DNA of 64,000 bases from Hymenobacter piscis (GCF_018760735.1 NZ_JAHHZN010000021.1:1-64000), one strand, 5' to 3'; positions 16,518 through 25,432 are shown, counted from the stretch's first letter. The notes: generated by a model from the letters alone, not told the origin. A program made the numbers and translations.

Positions 16518-17726
16518 ATGACGTCTCGCCGCGAATTTCTGAAAGGCTCGGTGCTGGCCAGCACGCTGCTGTTTGTGCCCCGGTTTCTGCACCGCCTCGA
16601 TGCCCAGGACCTGAAAAGCCTGCGCGACGCCGACGGGCGCCGCCTCGTGGTGGTCCAGCTCGGGGGCGGCAACGACGGGCTCAATACGGTCATTCCCTAC
16701 GAAAACGACCTGTACTACAAGGCCCGGCCCACGCTCGGCATCCGGCCCCAGAGCGGCATTCTGACCCTCGACAAAGGCCTGGGCTTCAACCCGGCCATGA
16801 CCGGCCTTAAAAGCCTCTACGACCAGGGCCACGTGGCCGTGCTCAACTCCGTGGGCTACCCCAACCCCGACCGCAGCCATTTCCGCTCCATGGACATCTG
16901 GCAGAGCGGCTCGGGCGCCGAGGAGTACCTGGGCACCGGGTGGCTCGGCCGCTACCTCGACTCGAACTGTGCCCCCTGCACGCTGCCCTACAACGGTCTG
17001 GAGGTGGACGATACGCTGAGCCTGGCCATGAAGGGGGGGCTGCGCAAGGGCCTGGCCCTCAAGAATCCGGAGAAGTTTCACCAGCTGACTCAAAACCGCC
17101 TGCTTGCTAAAGTGGGCAGCGAAAAGCCCGGCGGTGCGGTATCGGAGCTGGATTACCTCTACAAGACGCTGGCCGAAACCACGTCCTCGGCCGAGTATCT
17201 GTACCAGAAAAGCAGGGTGTACAAGTCCGGCGTAACGTACCCCGGCACCGAGTTCGGGCGCAACCTCAAAACCACCGCCGAGCTCATCAATTCCGGGGTC
17301 GATTCGCGGGTGTTCTACGTTTCACTCACCGGCTTCGACACCCACGTGCGCCAGCAGGAGCAGCAGGGCCGGCTGCTCGGCGACTTGTCGGAAAGTCTGC
17401 GCGCCTTTTCGGAGGATTTGCAGCAGGCCGGTAATTTCGACGATACGCTCGTGCTGGTCTTCTCCGAGTTCGGCCGCCGCGTGGAGCAGAACGCCAGCAA
17501 CGGCACCGACCACGGCACGGCCAACAACGTGCTGCTGCTCGGCGGCGGCCTCAAGCGCCAGGGCATTCTCAATGACGCGCCCAACCTGCAAAACCTCGAC
17601 GCCGGCGACCTGCGCTACCAACTCGACTTCCGCAGCGTCTACGCCACCGTATTGCACGACTGGCTCCGGGCCGACGACCGCGCCATCCTGAGCGGCGGCT
17701 TTGAGCGGCTGCCGGGGCTGGTGTAA
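16518..17726 (+). CDS. DUF1501 family Tat-exported protein
   Basis: The protein has 402 residues from the ATG at 16518. It starts MTSRREFLKGSVLASTLLF, a twin-arginine signal (S-R-R-E-F-L-K), so it is folded in the cytoplasm and exported by Tat. Family motifs are VVVQLGGGNDGLNTVIPY, GFNPAMTGLKSLYDQGHVAVLNSVGYPNPDRSHF, VSLTGFDTH and VFSEFGRRVEQNASNGTDHGTANNVLLLGG. The last of these recalls the metal-binding core of the alkaline phosphatase/sulfatase superfamily, to which DUF1501 is distantly related. The substrate is unknown. It works with the DUF1800 protein encoded just upstream. Confidence 0.92.
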   Translation: MTSRREFLKGSVLASTLLFVPRFLHRLDAQDLKSLRDADGRRLVVVQLGGGNDGLNTVIPYENDLYYKARPTLGIRPQSGILTLDKGLGFNPAMTGLKSLYDQGHVAVLNSVGYPNPDRSHFRSMDIWQSGSGAEEYLGTGWLGRYLDSNCAPCTLPYNGLEVDDTLSLAMKGGLRKGLALKNPEKFHQLTQNRLLAKVGSEKPGGAVSELDYLYKTLAETTSSAEYLYQKSRVYKSGVTYPGTEFGRNLKTTAELINSGVDSRVFYVSLTGFDTHVRQQEQQGRLLGDLSESLRAFSEDLQQAGNFDDTLVLVFSEFGRRVEQNASNGTDHGTANNVLLLGGGLKRQGILNDAPNLQNLDAGDLRYQLDFRSVYATVLHDWLRADDRAILSGGFERLPGLV

Positions 17727-17745
17727 GGTTAGTGGTGGGTTGTTG

Positions 17746-17909
17746 GTTGTCAGTTGCTAGTTGTCAGTTGAAGGAACGTCATCCTGAGCGGAGCGAAGGA
17801 TCTTACCACGTTGAAACGAGTCGTTGATACGATTCTCGTTCATGCTTGATAGGATCCTTCGCTTCGCTCAGGATGACGTTCCTTCAACTGACAACTAGCA
17901 ACTGACAAC
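17746..17909. repeat. Composite inverted repeat: TCCTGAGCG core with TGACAAC-type outer arms
   Basis: The arms 17746-17802 and 17853-17909 (57 bp each) pair with one mismatch. The inner core contains ATCCTGAGCGGAGCGAAGGA, and the outer arm is built from TTGTCAGTTG words. Four GACAACT-like words follow up to 17925, next to the stop codon of the convergent outer-membrane gene. Confidence 0.9.
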
Positions 17910-17931
17910 TGACAACTGACAACTAAAAAGA

Positions 17932-18804
17932 CTACCGCCGCACCACCAGGCCCACGAAGTACTCCCGGTCGGCGTTGCGGGTGAGGGCGAAGTGGCGGCC
18001 GAAGTCGAACTGCAGGTTTTTGCCCACGAAGAAAACCGGGCCTACGTTCAGGGCTTCTTCCCAGCGCCGGGAGCGGAAATCCCGCTCGGCCACGGCTTCC
18101 ACGAACACCATGAGCCAGGGCCGCAGCGTGTGGTCGAGGTTGATGGACGGGCTCGTGGCGAGGTAGTGGCGGCTCGCGTCGCGGTCGAAGCCCAGGCGCA
18201 GGGGCAGTTGGGCGCTTAGGTTCCAGGAGTCCGAGAGGGCGTAGGTGGCGGGCACCAGCACGGCGTACTCAGTGCCGCCGGCGCCCTGGGCGCCCCCGGT
18301 GGGCAGCAGCACCGACCCGATCAGGCCCAGGGCCAGAGGGCCTTCCGTGCTGTCGTTGCCCAGCAGGTTGCGCTTGAGGCGCAGCGTCACGTCGCCGAAG
18401 CCCCGGGAGCTGGTGGCCGGCTCGTCGGCGGTGGCAAAGGTGCGCTCCCACTGGTAGGCATCCACGAACACCTGCAAATCGGTCCGGTTGCTGAGACCCA
18501 TTTTGAGGGCAAAGGCGTTGGCCCGGATGGTGCGCTGGCGGGGCTCGGTGCCGGGTCGGCTGGTGATGAGGCGGCCCAGGTCGGTTTCAAATTGCAGGTG
18601 GCCGGCATCCACGGTCACCGGGTTTTCCGTCACGCCGGGCCGGTCGGCGGCCAATGGGCGCATCAGGCTCCGGGGCACCGGCCGCAGCAGGGAATAGCGG
18701 CTTTTGACGGCCGTAAGCGAATCAGTGGTGGTTTGGGCGGCGGCCAGGTGCGGCAGCAGGGGCAGCAGCAGGGCCGCCAGAAAAGCAGGGGAGGGGAAGC
18801 GCAT
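17932..18804 (-). CDS. Outer-membrane beta-barrel protein, phenol MetA-like
   Basis: The protein has 290 residues from the ATG at 18804, giving a signal peptide (MRFPSPAFLAALLLPLLPHLAAAQ). The mature protein starts with RPLAADRPGVTENPVTVDAGHLQFETDLG, followed by alternating beta-strand segments (TDLQVFVDAYQWER, GFGDVTLRLKRNLLGN, TEYAVLVPATYALSDSWNLSAQLP) and the end YFVGLVVRR. This is the pattern of the transporter/MetA-pathway outer-membrane family, which is of unknown substrate range. The name does not mean phenol degradation here. It is divergent from the lipoprotein gene at 18938. Confidence 0.78.
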   Translation of the reverse strand: MRFPSPAFLAALLLPLLPHLAAAQTTTDSLTAVKSRYSLLRPVPRSLMRPLAADRPGVTENPVTVDAGHLQFETDLGRLITSRPGTEPRQRTIRANAFALKMGLSNRTDLQVFVDAYQWERTFATADEPATSSRGFGDVTLRLKRNLLGNDSTEGPLALGLIGSVLLPTGGAQGAGGTEYAVLVPATYALSDSWNLSAQLPLRLGFDRDASRHYLATSPSINLDHTLRPWLMVFVEAVAERDFRSRRWEEALNVGPVFFVGKNLQFDFGRHFALTRNADREYFVGLVVRR

Positions 18805-18937
18805 AGCAGCGGTAGTACGCGGAATGCCGCGCACGGTTGAGCTTCGGAATAGTCGGCCGCGGCCCGGTCGGCGGAGTCAGCGCCCGAAAACAATCCGCCG
18901 CGGCCGGAGCTTACAGGTGCTTACCATGCTGCCGGCC

Positions 18938-19753
18938 ATGAAAAACACCCTCTACTTCAGCCTCGCCCTGCTCGCGGCCTCCTGCTCCTCGAATCCCGAG
19001 CAAACTACCCCGGAAGCCCCGGCCGAAACAACGACGGCGGCCGTTCCGCGCAAGCTGCCCGCAGTGCTCCGGCAGGCCCTGGAAGCCCACGGCGGGCTGG
19101 CCGCCTGGCAGCAGTTCGGCACCATGGAGTACCGGATGAAATCGACCCTGGGCACGCCCCGCGACGAAAAGCACCTCATCGACCTGCGCACCCGCCAGAC
19201 CCGCATCGAGGGCGCCGGCTACCAGCTGGGCCGCGACGCGCAGCAGCAGGTTTGGGTGAGCCCCGCGAAGGCGGCCTTCGGCGACATGTCGGCCCGCTTC
19301 TACCACAACCTGTTCTTCTACTTCTTCTCCATCCCGTTCGTGCTGGCCGACGAGGGCATCGTGTACGAGGACCTGGGCCTGCGCACCGTGGCCGGCCAGG
19401 AGTATCAGGCCCTGAAAGTAAGCTACGAAGCCGGCCGCGGCGACTCCGCCAAAGACGAGTATATCGCCCACTTCAACCCCCGCACCCACCGCCTGGAGCT
19501 GCTGCTCTACACCGTCACGTTCTTCGAGCCCGGCAAGCAGGCCACCTTCAACAGCCTGCTCTACACCGACTGGCAGCAGGCCGACGGTTTGCTGCTGCCC
19601 CGCAAAATGGAAGGCCACAAGTTCGCCAACGACCAAATTGGCGACCTGCGCTACCAGGCCGAGTTCAGCGACGTGCACCTGACCCGCGCCCAACCCGCCG
19701 CCAGCCTGTTCGCCATGCCAAACGGTGCGGAAGTGGATTCGCTGAAGCAATAG
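18938..19753 (+). CDS. DUF6503-like lipoprotein
   Basis: The protein has 271 residues from the ATG at 18938, giving a lipoprotein signal (MKNTLYFSLALLAASC, lipobox LAASC). An earlier in-frame ATG at 18926 is possible. The mature part includes ALEAHGGLAAWQQFGTMEYRM, DMSARFYHNLFFYFFSIPFVLADEGI, YIAHFNPRTHRLELLLYTVTFF and DWQQADGLLLPRKMEGHKF. These match Bacteroidota lipoproteins in which a LolA-like half-barrel is suspected (DUF6503-type). A role in lipid or lipoprotein binding at the envelope is inference. A composite repeat follows 14 bp after the stop codon. Confidence 0.75.
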   Translation: MKNTLYFSLALLAASCSSNPEQTTPEAPAETTTAAVPRKLPAVLRQALEAHGGLAAWQQFGTMEYRMKSTLGTPRDEKHLIDLRTRQTRIEGAGYQLGRDAQQQVWVSPAKAAFGDMSARFYHNLFFYFFSIPFVLADEGIVYEDLGLRTVAGQEYQALKVSYEAGRGDSAKDEYIAHFNPRTHRLELLLYTVTFFEPGKQATFNSLLYTDWQQADGLLLPRKMEGHKFANDQIGDLRYQAEFSDVHLTRAQPAASLFAMPNGAEVDSLKQ

Positions 19754-19766
19754 AGCGGATAGCAAT

Positions 19767-19932
19767 CAGTAGAAAGAACGTCATCCTGAGCGCAGCGAAG
19801 GATTCTGTTACGGGAGAACGATAGTCTTGGCAACGACTCGTTTCAACGCAAGAGGCTCCTTCGCTCCGCTCAGGATGACGTTCTTTCTACTGACAACTGA
19901 CAACTGACAACTGACAACTGACAACTGACAAC
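19767..19932. repeat. Inverted repeat with six perfect TGACAAC heptamers
   Basis: The 36-bp arms 19767-19802 and 19857-19892 (core TCATCCTGAGCGCAGCGAAG) pair with one mismatch. From 19891 to 19932 there are six uninterrupted copies of TGACAAC on the right side only, ending 12 bp before the stop codon of the TonB receptor gene. The family is that of 17746-17909. Confidence 0.9.
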
Positions 19933-19943
19933 CGGCAGCCCAC

Positions 19944-22406
19944 TCAAAACGGCACGACCACCTTCACGCTCAGGTTGCGGCCGGGGTTGTAGATGCCGGT
20001 GCGGCCGGTGGGCGAGGCGCGGTAGTATTCGAAGTATTTGAGGCGGTTGAGGTGGGCCTGGTAGGCCACGTCGAAGAGGTTGTCGGCTTGCAGCACCAGT
20101 TGGGCGAGGGGGCGGCCGGTGGCGGTGCGCAGGCTGGTGCCCGCGCCCAGGCCCGTGAGCAGGTAGCCGGGCGTGGCGGTTTCGGCCCCATCTACGGCGT
20201 AGAAGCGGTTCTGGCGGGCGGTGCCGGCCAGCGTGAGGCGCAGGTAGGAAGCGGCGAAGCGGCGGCCGGGCTGGTCGGGCAGGGTGAAGCGCAGCTCCGT
20301 TTGAGCCGTGGGCGCCGGAATCAGGGGCAGGTAGCGGCCGGCGCGGCCTTCGCGCTGGCGCAGAGCGGCGTTGCGGTTCAGGCCGACGACCAGGGCCGCC
20401 CCGGTGCGCCAGCTCAGGCCGGGCAGAGCGGCCGGCTGCACGTTCAAGGCCAGCTCGCCCCCGTAGAGGCTGGCGCCGGCCTGCTGAAACTGGTAGGTGG
20501 CGTTGCCCAGGGCATCGCGCCGGGGCTGGCCGTTGGCCTCGAACAGCCGGGCCTGGTAGATGAAGTTCTCGACGCGGTTATAGAATGCCTCCGCGCTGGC
20601 CTCCACGGCCCCCGACTTCCAGAGCACGCCCACGTCCTGCTGCCAGTTGAATTCGGGCCGGAAAGCGGGGTTGCCCAGATAAATGATGTGGGCGCCCGGG
20701 TCGAGGCCGTTGGAGCCGATTTCGGGGATGTTGGGGGCGCGGTAGCCCCGGGCCAGGTTGGCCCGCAGCACCAGGCGCGGCCCCGCCGCGTAAGAGCCCC
20801 CCACGCTGGCGGACACGCCCCGGTACACCTTGTGAAAGGCGGTGAATTGCCGCTCGGCCCCGGGCGTGGTGGCGCTGGCCGCGCGGCCGAAGCCGGTGGC
20901 CGGGTCGGTGCCCACGTAGAAGTCGTTCCAGTCCACCACCCGGGTATCGTAGCGCAGGCCGCCGGTCAGCTCCAGGGCCCCGAAAGCCTTTTTCACCACC
21001 CCAAACCCGCCAACATCAAACAGGCGGTAGGGCGGAATGGGGAAGTCGGTGGCGTTGAGGTGGCGGTTGTCCTGGGCCATGCCATTGGTGCCCACCGTCA
21101 GCTCGTAGCCGTGCTGGCTGGGCAGCAGGTAGCGGACCTCGTAGTTGAGCGTGGTCAGGCGCAGATCGAGGCCGGGCTGGGCGGGGTCGGTGGGGTGGTT
21201 GAACTCCTGGCGGTGGTTTTGCTGGAGGCCCAGCAGCAGGCGCAGCTCGCCGGGGCCGGCCTTCAGCTCGCTCGTGGCAAAGGCCCGGTAGTGCGCAATG
21301 TGCTGGTGCAGATCAGTAATCCGGTAGCTGTTGAGCTCCCGCCGGCTCACCACGGGCCGGGTGGCAAAGTCGTCCTGCTCGCCCTCAAATACCTGCCGCG
21401 TGAAGGCCCGGCTCAAAGAGTCGCGGCTGCCGTCCGGGATTTCCTGGCGGTTGTCGTAGGCCGTCAGCCAGAGGCGCACGGTGCCCCAGTTGCGGCGCAG
21501 GCCCAGCAGGCCCGTCAGGTTCAGCTCCCGGAAGCCGGTGTTGTACACCCGTCCGTCCACGGGGTTGCGGTAGTCGCGGGCCCAGCGGTGGCTGGCGCGC
21601 AGGCTGGTCTCAATACCCCGGTTCTGGTACTCCAGCGCCCCCGACTTGCCCACCAGCCCGTTCACCGACTGGTACTCGGTCAGGACTTCGCCGTGCAGCT
21701 CGCCGTCGGGGCCGGAGGGCAACGCGGGCAGCAGGTTCACCACCCCGGCTACGGCATCAGAGCCGTAGAGCAGGCTGGCGGGCCCCTTCACTACTTCCAC
21801 CCTATCCAGGCCGTAGCCGTCCACCTCCAGGCCGTGCTCGTCGCCCCACTGCTGGCCCTCCTGGCGCAGGCCGTTGAACAGGGTGAGTACCCGGTTGTAG
21901 CCCAGCCCCCGGATAAAGGGCTTGCTCACGTTCGGGCCGGTGGTCACGGCGGCCAGCCCCGGAATGCCCCGCACGGCCGCGTCGATGGCGTTGCCACTGG
22001 CGTTGAGGCGGATTTCCCGGCCCGTCAGGGCCGCAATGGGCACCGGGGAGCGGCGGATTTCGGTGCTCCGGCCCACGCCCGTCACCACTACTTCGCCCAG
22101 GGTGCTTGCTGCCGCCCGCAGCCGCACCGTCAGCAGGTCGGTGCGGGGCATTTTTACGATAATGGTGGCCGCCGCGAAGCCCACGGCGCTGCCCTGCACC
22201 GGCTGGGACCCCGCGGGCAAATCGGGCAGGCTGAAGCGGCCGTCGGCATCGGCGGCCGTGCCGCGCTGCAGGGCGGGCAGGGCCACGCTGGCAAACGGCA
22301 CGGGTTGGCCCCGCTCATCGAGCACCACCCCGCGCAGCGTGCTGGTTTGGGCCAGGGCCGGCAGGGCCAGCAGCAGGGAAAAAAGCAGCGTAAGAACTGT
22401 CTTCAT
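19944..22406 (-). CDS. TonB-dependent receptor, probably for a metal complex
   Basis: An 820-residue protein with signal peptide (MKTVLTLLFSLLLALPALAQ), a carboxypeptidase-like domain at about 24-105 (LRGVVLDERGQPVPFASVALP), a plug domain at about 120-235 (LGEVVVTGV ... GLDRVEVVKGPASLLYGSDAVAGVVN) and a 22-strand barrel ending SVKVVVPF. Such receptors import iron or other metal complexes across the outer membrane using TonB energy. The next gene, on the same strand, is an Nramp transporter, and both promoters carry the same palindrome. I therefore infer a manganese or iron substrate; no substrate-specific motif is visible. Confidence 0.92.
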   Translation of the reverse strand: MKTVLTLLFSLLLALPALAQTSTLRGVVLDERGQPVPFASVALPALQRGTAADADGRFSLPDLPAGSQPVQGSAVGFAAATIIVKMPRTDLLTVRLRAAASTLGEVVVTGVGRSTEIRRSPVPIAALTGREIRLNASGNAIDAAVRGIPGLAAVTTGPNVSKPFIRGLGYNRVLTLFNGLRQEGQQWGDEHGLEVDGYGLDRVEVVKGPASLLYGSDAVAGVVNLLPALPSGPDGELHGEVLTEYQSVNGLVGKSGALEYQNRGIETSLRASHRWARDYRNPVDGRVYNTGFRELNLTGLLGLRRNWGTVRLWLTAYDNRQEIPDGSRDSLSRAFTRQVFEGEQDDFATRPVVSRRELNSYRITDLHQHIAHYRAFATSELKAGPGELRLLLGLQQNHRQEFNHPTDPAQPGLDLRLTTLNYEVRYLLPSQHGYELTVGTNGMAQDNRHLNATDFPIPPYRLFDVGGFGVVKKAFGALELTGGLRYDTRVVDWNDFYVGTDPATGFGRAASATTPGAERQFTAFHKVYRGVSASVGGSYAAGPRLVLRANLARGYRAPNIPEIGSNGLDPGAHIIYLGNPAFRPEFNWQQDVGVLWKSGAVEASAEAFYNRVENFIYQARLFEANGQPRRDALGNATYQFQQAGASLYGGELALNVQPAALPGLSWRTGAALVVGLNRNAALRQREGRAGRYLPLIPAPTAQTELRFTLPDQPGRRFAASYLRLTLAGTARQNRFYAVDGAETATPGYLLTGLGAGTSLRTATGRPLAQLVLQADNLFDVAYQAHLNRLKYFEYYRASPTGRTGIYNPGRNLSVKVVVPF

Positions 22407-22428
22407 TTTAGTGGTGGTTAATTTTAAA

Positions 22429-22444
22429 TTTAGATGTGTCTAAA
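22429..22444. promoter_or_regulatory. DtxR/MntR-like operator before the TonB receptor gene
   Basis: TTTAGATGTGTCTAAA differs at two central positions from the perfect palindrome TTTAGACATGTCTAAA. It ends 22 bp upstream of the receptor ATG and overlaps a possible -7 box (TAAATTTA at 22425-22432). The placement would block transcription when occupied. The assignment to the DtxR/MntR family is inference from the shape of the site and the genes. Confidence 0.65.
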
Positions 22445-22507
22445 TCTGTGGTCGAAAGAAAAGCCACAAGCAGGTTGCGGCTTTTCGGAGTGATGATAGG
22501 AGGCTGG

Positions 22508-22619
22508 CTAGGCGTCCCAGGCGTCCCAGGGTTGAAACCCTGGGCTACGGAGCAGTTTGCATCTTCGCCGCCAGCTCACTAGCCCAGGGCTTCAGCCCTG
22601 GGACGCCTGGGACACCTGG
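22508..22619. repeat. Inverted repeat, GCCCAGGGCTTCAGCCCTGGG family
   Basis: The arms 22508-22547 and 22579-22619 pair across TAGGCGTCCCAGGCGTCCCA. Each arm also contains its own small hairpin (CCCAGGG-TTGAAA-CCCTGGG). The right arm ends 5 bp before the stop codon of the Nramp gene. Confidence 0.85.
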
Positions 22620-22623
22620 AATG

Positions 22624-24000
22624 CTACGCCCCAGTGAAGAACTGGAACAGCAGGTAGCCGTTGAGGCCCAGAATGATGGCCGAAATAATCCAGCAGACGG
22701 CCTGCAGCCAGGGTTTATTCACGAAAACGCCCATTTTGAGCTTGCTGCCGGTGAAAAGCACCAGCGGAATGACGGCAAAGCTGAGCTGCAACGACAGAAT
22801 CACTTGGCTCAGGACCAGCAGCTCACTCGTGCCTTTTTCCCCGTAGAGCATGGTTACGATGAGGGCCGGCACCACGGCAATGGCGCGGGTGATGAGGCGG
22901 CGCATCCAGGGCTTGAGCTTGATGTCGAGGAAGCCTTCCATCACGATTTGCCCGGCCAGAGTGCCCGTCAGGGTCGAGTTCTGGCCCGAGGCCAGCAGGG
23001 CAATGGCAAACACGGCCGAGGCCGCGCCCGCGCCCAGTACCGGCGTGAGCAGCTTGTGCGCGTCGTAGATGTCGGCTACCTCGCGCAGGTTGTTGGAGTG
23101 GAACGTGGCGGCCGAGACGACCAGGATGGCCCCGTTCACGAAGAAGGCCAGAAACAAAGCCACCGTGCTGTCGATGGTGGCAAACCGGATGGCCATGCGC
23201 TTGCCCGGCTCGTCCTGGCGGATGGCCCGGGTTTGCACGATGCTCGAGTGCAGGTACAGGTTGTGGGGCATCACGGTGGCCCCCAGAATCCCGATGGCCA
23301 AATAGAGCGCGTGCGGGTCAGTGACAATCTGCGGCTTCGGAATCAGACCTTCGGCCAGGGCGAAGTAGTCGGGGTGGGAGGCCACGATTTCGTAGATGAA
23401 GCACCCGAAAATCACGAAAATCAGGCCCGCCACGATGCTTTCGATGATGCGGAAGCCCTTGCTCTGGAAGAAGAGCACCACCAGCACGTCGAGAATGGTG
23501 AGCACCACGCCCCAGACCAGCGGAATGCCGAACAGCAGGTTGATGGCAATGGCCGAGCCGATGACTTCGGCCAGGTCGCAGGCAGCAATGGCAATTTCGC
23601 ACAACACCCAGAGCACGAACGACACGGGCCGGGAGTAATGGTCGCGGCAGGCCTGGGCCAGGTCGCGGCCCGTCACGATGCCCAGCTTCACGGCCAGGTG
23701 CTGGAGCAGCATGGCGAAGAAGTTGGAAATCAGAATCACTGAGAGCAGCATGTAGCCGTAGCGGGCCCCGCCCTCAATGTCGGTGGCCCAGTTGCCGGGG
23801 TCCATGTAGCCCACGGCCACCATCAGGCCCGGGCCGGTAAAGGCCCAGAGCTTGCGCCAGAACGAGGCCCCTTCGGGCGGCACCGTGATGGAGCCGTGTA
23901 CTTCGGGCAGGGAGTTGGCGCGGCGGGCGTGCCGCCAGCCGGTTTCAGGAGCAGCGGCGGCCGGGGACGAATCGGGGAGAACGGGTAACGTGGAAGGCAT
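22624..24000 (-). CDS. mntH: Nramp-family divalent metal cation transporter
   Basis: The protein has 458 residues from the ATG at 24000 (MPSTLPVLPDSSP); the open frame extends to a GTG at 24048. It is an inner-membrane, proton-coupled Mn(II)/Fe(II) importer with about 11 membrane segments. The metal-binding DPGN of segment 1 (VGYMDPGNWATDIEGG) and the MPHN of segment 6 (GATVMPHNLYLHSSIV) are intact; MPHN in place of APHN retains the Met and His typical of manganese transporters. The TonB receptor lies downstream on the same strand, and a cation efflux gene diverges upstream, so uptake and efflux share one intergenic region. Confidence 0.95.
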   Translation of the reverse strand: MPSTLPVLPDSSPAAAAPETGWRHARRANSLPEVHGSITVPPEGASFWRKLWAFTGPGLMVAVGYMDPGNWATDIEGGARYGYMLLSVILISNFFAMLLQHLAVKLGIVTGRDLAQACRDHYSRPVSFVLWVLCEIAIAACDLAEVIGSAIAINLLFGIPLVWGVVLTILDVLVVLFFQSKGFRIIESIVAGLIFVIFGCFIYEIVASHPDYFALAEGLIPKPQIVTDPHALYLAIGILGATVMPHNLYLHSSIVQTRAIRQDEPGKRMAIRFATIDSTVALFLAFFVNGAILVVSAATFHSNNLREVADIYDAHKLLTPVLGAGAASAVFAIALLASGQNSTLTGTLAGQIVMEGFLDIKLKPWMRRLITRAIAVVPALIVTMLYGEKGTSELLVLSQVILSLQLSFAVIPLVLFTGSKLKMGVFVNKPWLQAVCWIISAIILGLNGYLLFQFFTGA

Positions 24001-24062
24001 ACGGGTGGCCGCGAGGCCCAAAACAGAAGCGGAGGAGCTGATCCTCACAAAGAACGGTAATT

Positions 24063-24078
24063 TTTAGCCTTGTCTAAA
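24063..24078. promoter_or_regulatory. DtxR/MntR-like operator between mntH and the cation efflux gene
   Basis: TTTAGCCTTGTCTAAA is the second copy of the TTTAG-N6-CTAAA palindrome, sharing TTTAG and TGTCTAAA with the site at 22429. It lies 63 bp before the mntH ATG and 18 bp upstream of a GTTCTTTG box (minus strand, 24048-24055), so it overlaps the -33 region. Confidence 0.65.
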
Positions 24079-24121
24079 TTTTAATTTATGACAGTCTACC
24101 TACTGCTTTTGTTGACAAAAG

Positions 24122-24151
24122 TTGCGGACCGGGCAAAAAGACGGAATTTTG
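24122..24151 (+). promoter_or_regulatory. Promoter of the cation efflux gene
   Basis: TTG (24122-24124), a 19-bp spacer and GAATTTTG (24144-24151) follow the Bacteroidota pattern TTG-N19-TAnnTTTG with one mismatch in the -7 box. The mntH-side operator lies 43 bp upstream. Confidence 0.5.
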
Positions 24152-24253
24152 CCGGCCCCGGGCGTGTCTTGGCAGGCCATAATCCGGGGAGCCGCTCAGC
24201 CGCGTTGCCCTCCCGCCTGCCTTCTTTTGCCGCCGCCGTTTCACCCGCTGCCC

Positions 24254-25243
24254 ATGCCGTTGCCCCTCAAAACCCGTTTCGCTATTCTTTCGCTGGTCGT
24301 GAGCGTGGTGCTGATTGTGGTCAAGTTCTACGCCTGGGTGCTTACCCGCTCCCAGGCCGTGCTCACCGACGCGGTGGAGTCCATCATCAACGTGGTAGCC
24401 AGCGGCTTCGCCCTCTACAGCATCTACCTGGCCAGCCTGCCCAAGGACGAAAATCACCCCTACGGCCACGGCAAGATTGAGTACCTCTCGGTCGGTTTCG
24501 AGGGCGGGCTGATTCTGATGGCGGGCGGCTACATCTTCTACTCGGCCATCCAGGCCCTGCTGCATCCTCACCCCGTGGCCCGGCCCGACTGGGGCATTGC
24601 CCTGCTGGCCTTCACGGCCCTGGTCAACCTGGCCGTGGGCTTCGCCCTGGTGCGGGCCGGCCGGCAGCACCACTCGCCCGCCCTCGTCGGCGACGGCCAG
24701 CACCTCTACCTCGACGCGGTCAGCACCTTCGTTTCCTGCGCTGCCCTGGGCCTGGTCATGCTCACCGATAACCTGCTTTACGATGCCCTGGCGGCCCTGC
24801 TGCTGGGCGTGTTCATCGTGGTGAACGGCTACCGCATGGTGCGCCGCTCGGTGTCGGGGCTGATGGATGAGGCCGACGTGAAAACCGTGCAGCAGGTAGT
24901 GGCCGAGCTCCAGGAACACCGCCAGCCCACCTGGATTGACGTGCACAACCTGCGCGTGGTGCGCTACGGGGCCAGCCTGCACATCGATTGCCACGTGACG
25001 ATGCCCTACTACCTGAGCCTGGAGCAGACCCACGAGCAGGTGCACGGCATCGAGCAGATCGTGGCCCAGGAATTCGAGGTGCCGGTGGAAATGTTCGTCC
25101 ACGCTGACCCCTGCACCTTCGCCGCCTGCTCCCACTGCCACGTGGCCGACTGCCCCGTGCGCCAGCACGCCTTCACCCGCGAAATTCCCTGGACCCTGGC
25201 CAACGTCGCCAAAAACGAGCGGCACGTGCTGGGGAATGAGTAA
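24254..25243 (+). CDS. Cation diffusion facilitator family transporter
   Basis: The protein has 329 residues from the ATG at 24254 (MPLPLKTRFAILSLVVSVVL), with six membrane segments followed by a cytoplasmic domain. Metal-site candidates are the Asp and Glu in LTDAVESIINV (segment 2) and the His and Asp in GDGQHLYLDAV (segment 5). HPYGHGKIEY between segments 2 and 3 is a family hallmark. The C-terminal tail has a Cys/His cluster (CTFAACSHCHVADCPVRQH), which could bind metal as a sensor. Such proteins export Zn, Mn, Fe or Co with proton exchange. Divergence from mntH suggests manganese or iron export, but the metal is not determined by sequence. Confidence 0.92.
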   Translation: MPLPLKTRFAILSLVVSVVLIVVKFYAWVLTRSQAVLTDAVESIINVVASGFALYSIYLASLPKDENHPYGHGKIEYLSVGFEGGLILMAGGYIFYSAIQALLHPHPVARPDWGIALLAFTALVNLAVGFALVRAGRQHHSPALVGDGQHLYLDAVSTFVSCAALGLVMLTDNLLYDALAALLLGVFIVVNGYRMVRRSVSGLMDEADVKTVQQVVAELQEHRQPTWIDVHNLRVVRYGASLHIDCHVTMPYYLSLEQTHEQVHGIEQIVAQEFEVPVEMFVHADPCTFAACSHCHVADCPVRQHAFTREIPWTLANVAKNERHVLGNE

Positions 25244-25432
25244 ATGAGTGAAGTGGAGAATGAGTGAATGCGTGATGTGCCCTGTCATCCTGAGCGGAGC
25301 GAAGGACCTTATCACGCTTGAACAGCCCGTTTTACGGCGTACTCTTCAGACGTGGCAAGGTCCTTCGCTCCGCTCAGGATGACAGCATAGTCACTCATTC
25401 CCCACTTCACTCATTCCCCGACTCACTCCACT
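25235..25432. repeat. Composite inverted repeat with ATGAGTGA-type outer arms
   Basis: The core arms 25282-25310 and 25357-25385 (29 bp, containing CATCCTGAGCGGAGCGAAGG) are perfect. The outer arms consist of GAATGAGTGA-like words on the left (25235-25275) and TCACTCATTCC-like words on the right (25391-25432). The left arm supplies the last codons and stop of the cation transporter, the right arm the stop of the convergent dehydrogenase-like gene. Confidence 0.88.

Noticed and set aside
19891..19932. Possible CRISPR array
   Set aside because: The 7-bp units are contiguous, without spacers, and no cas genes are present.
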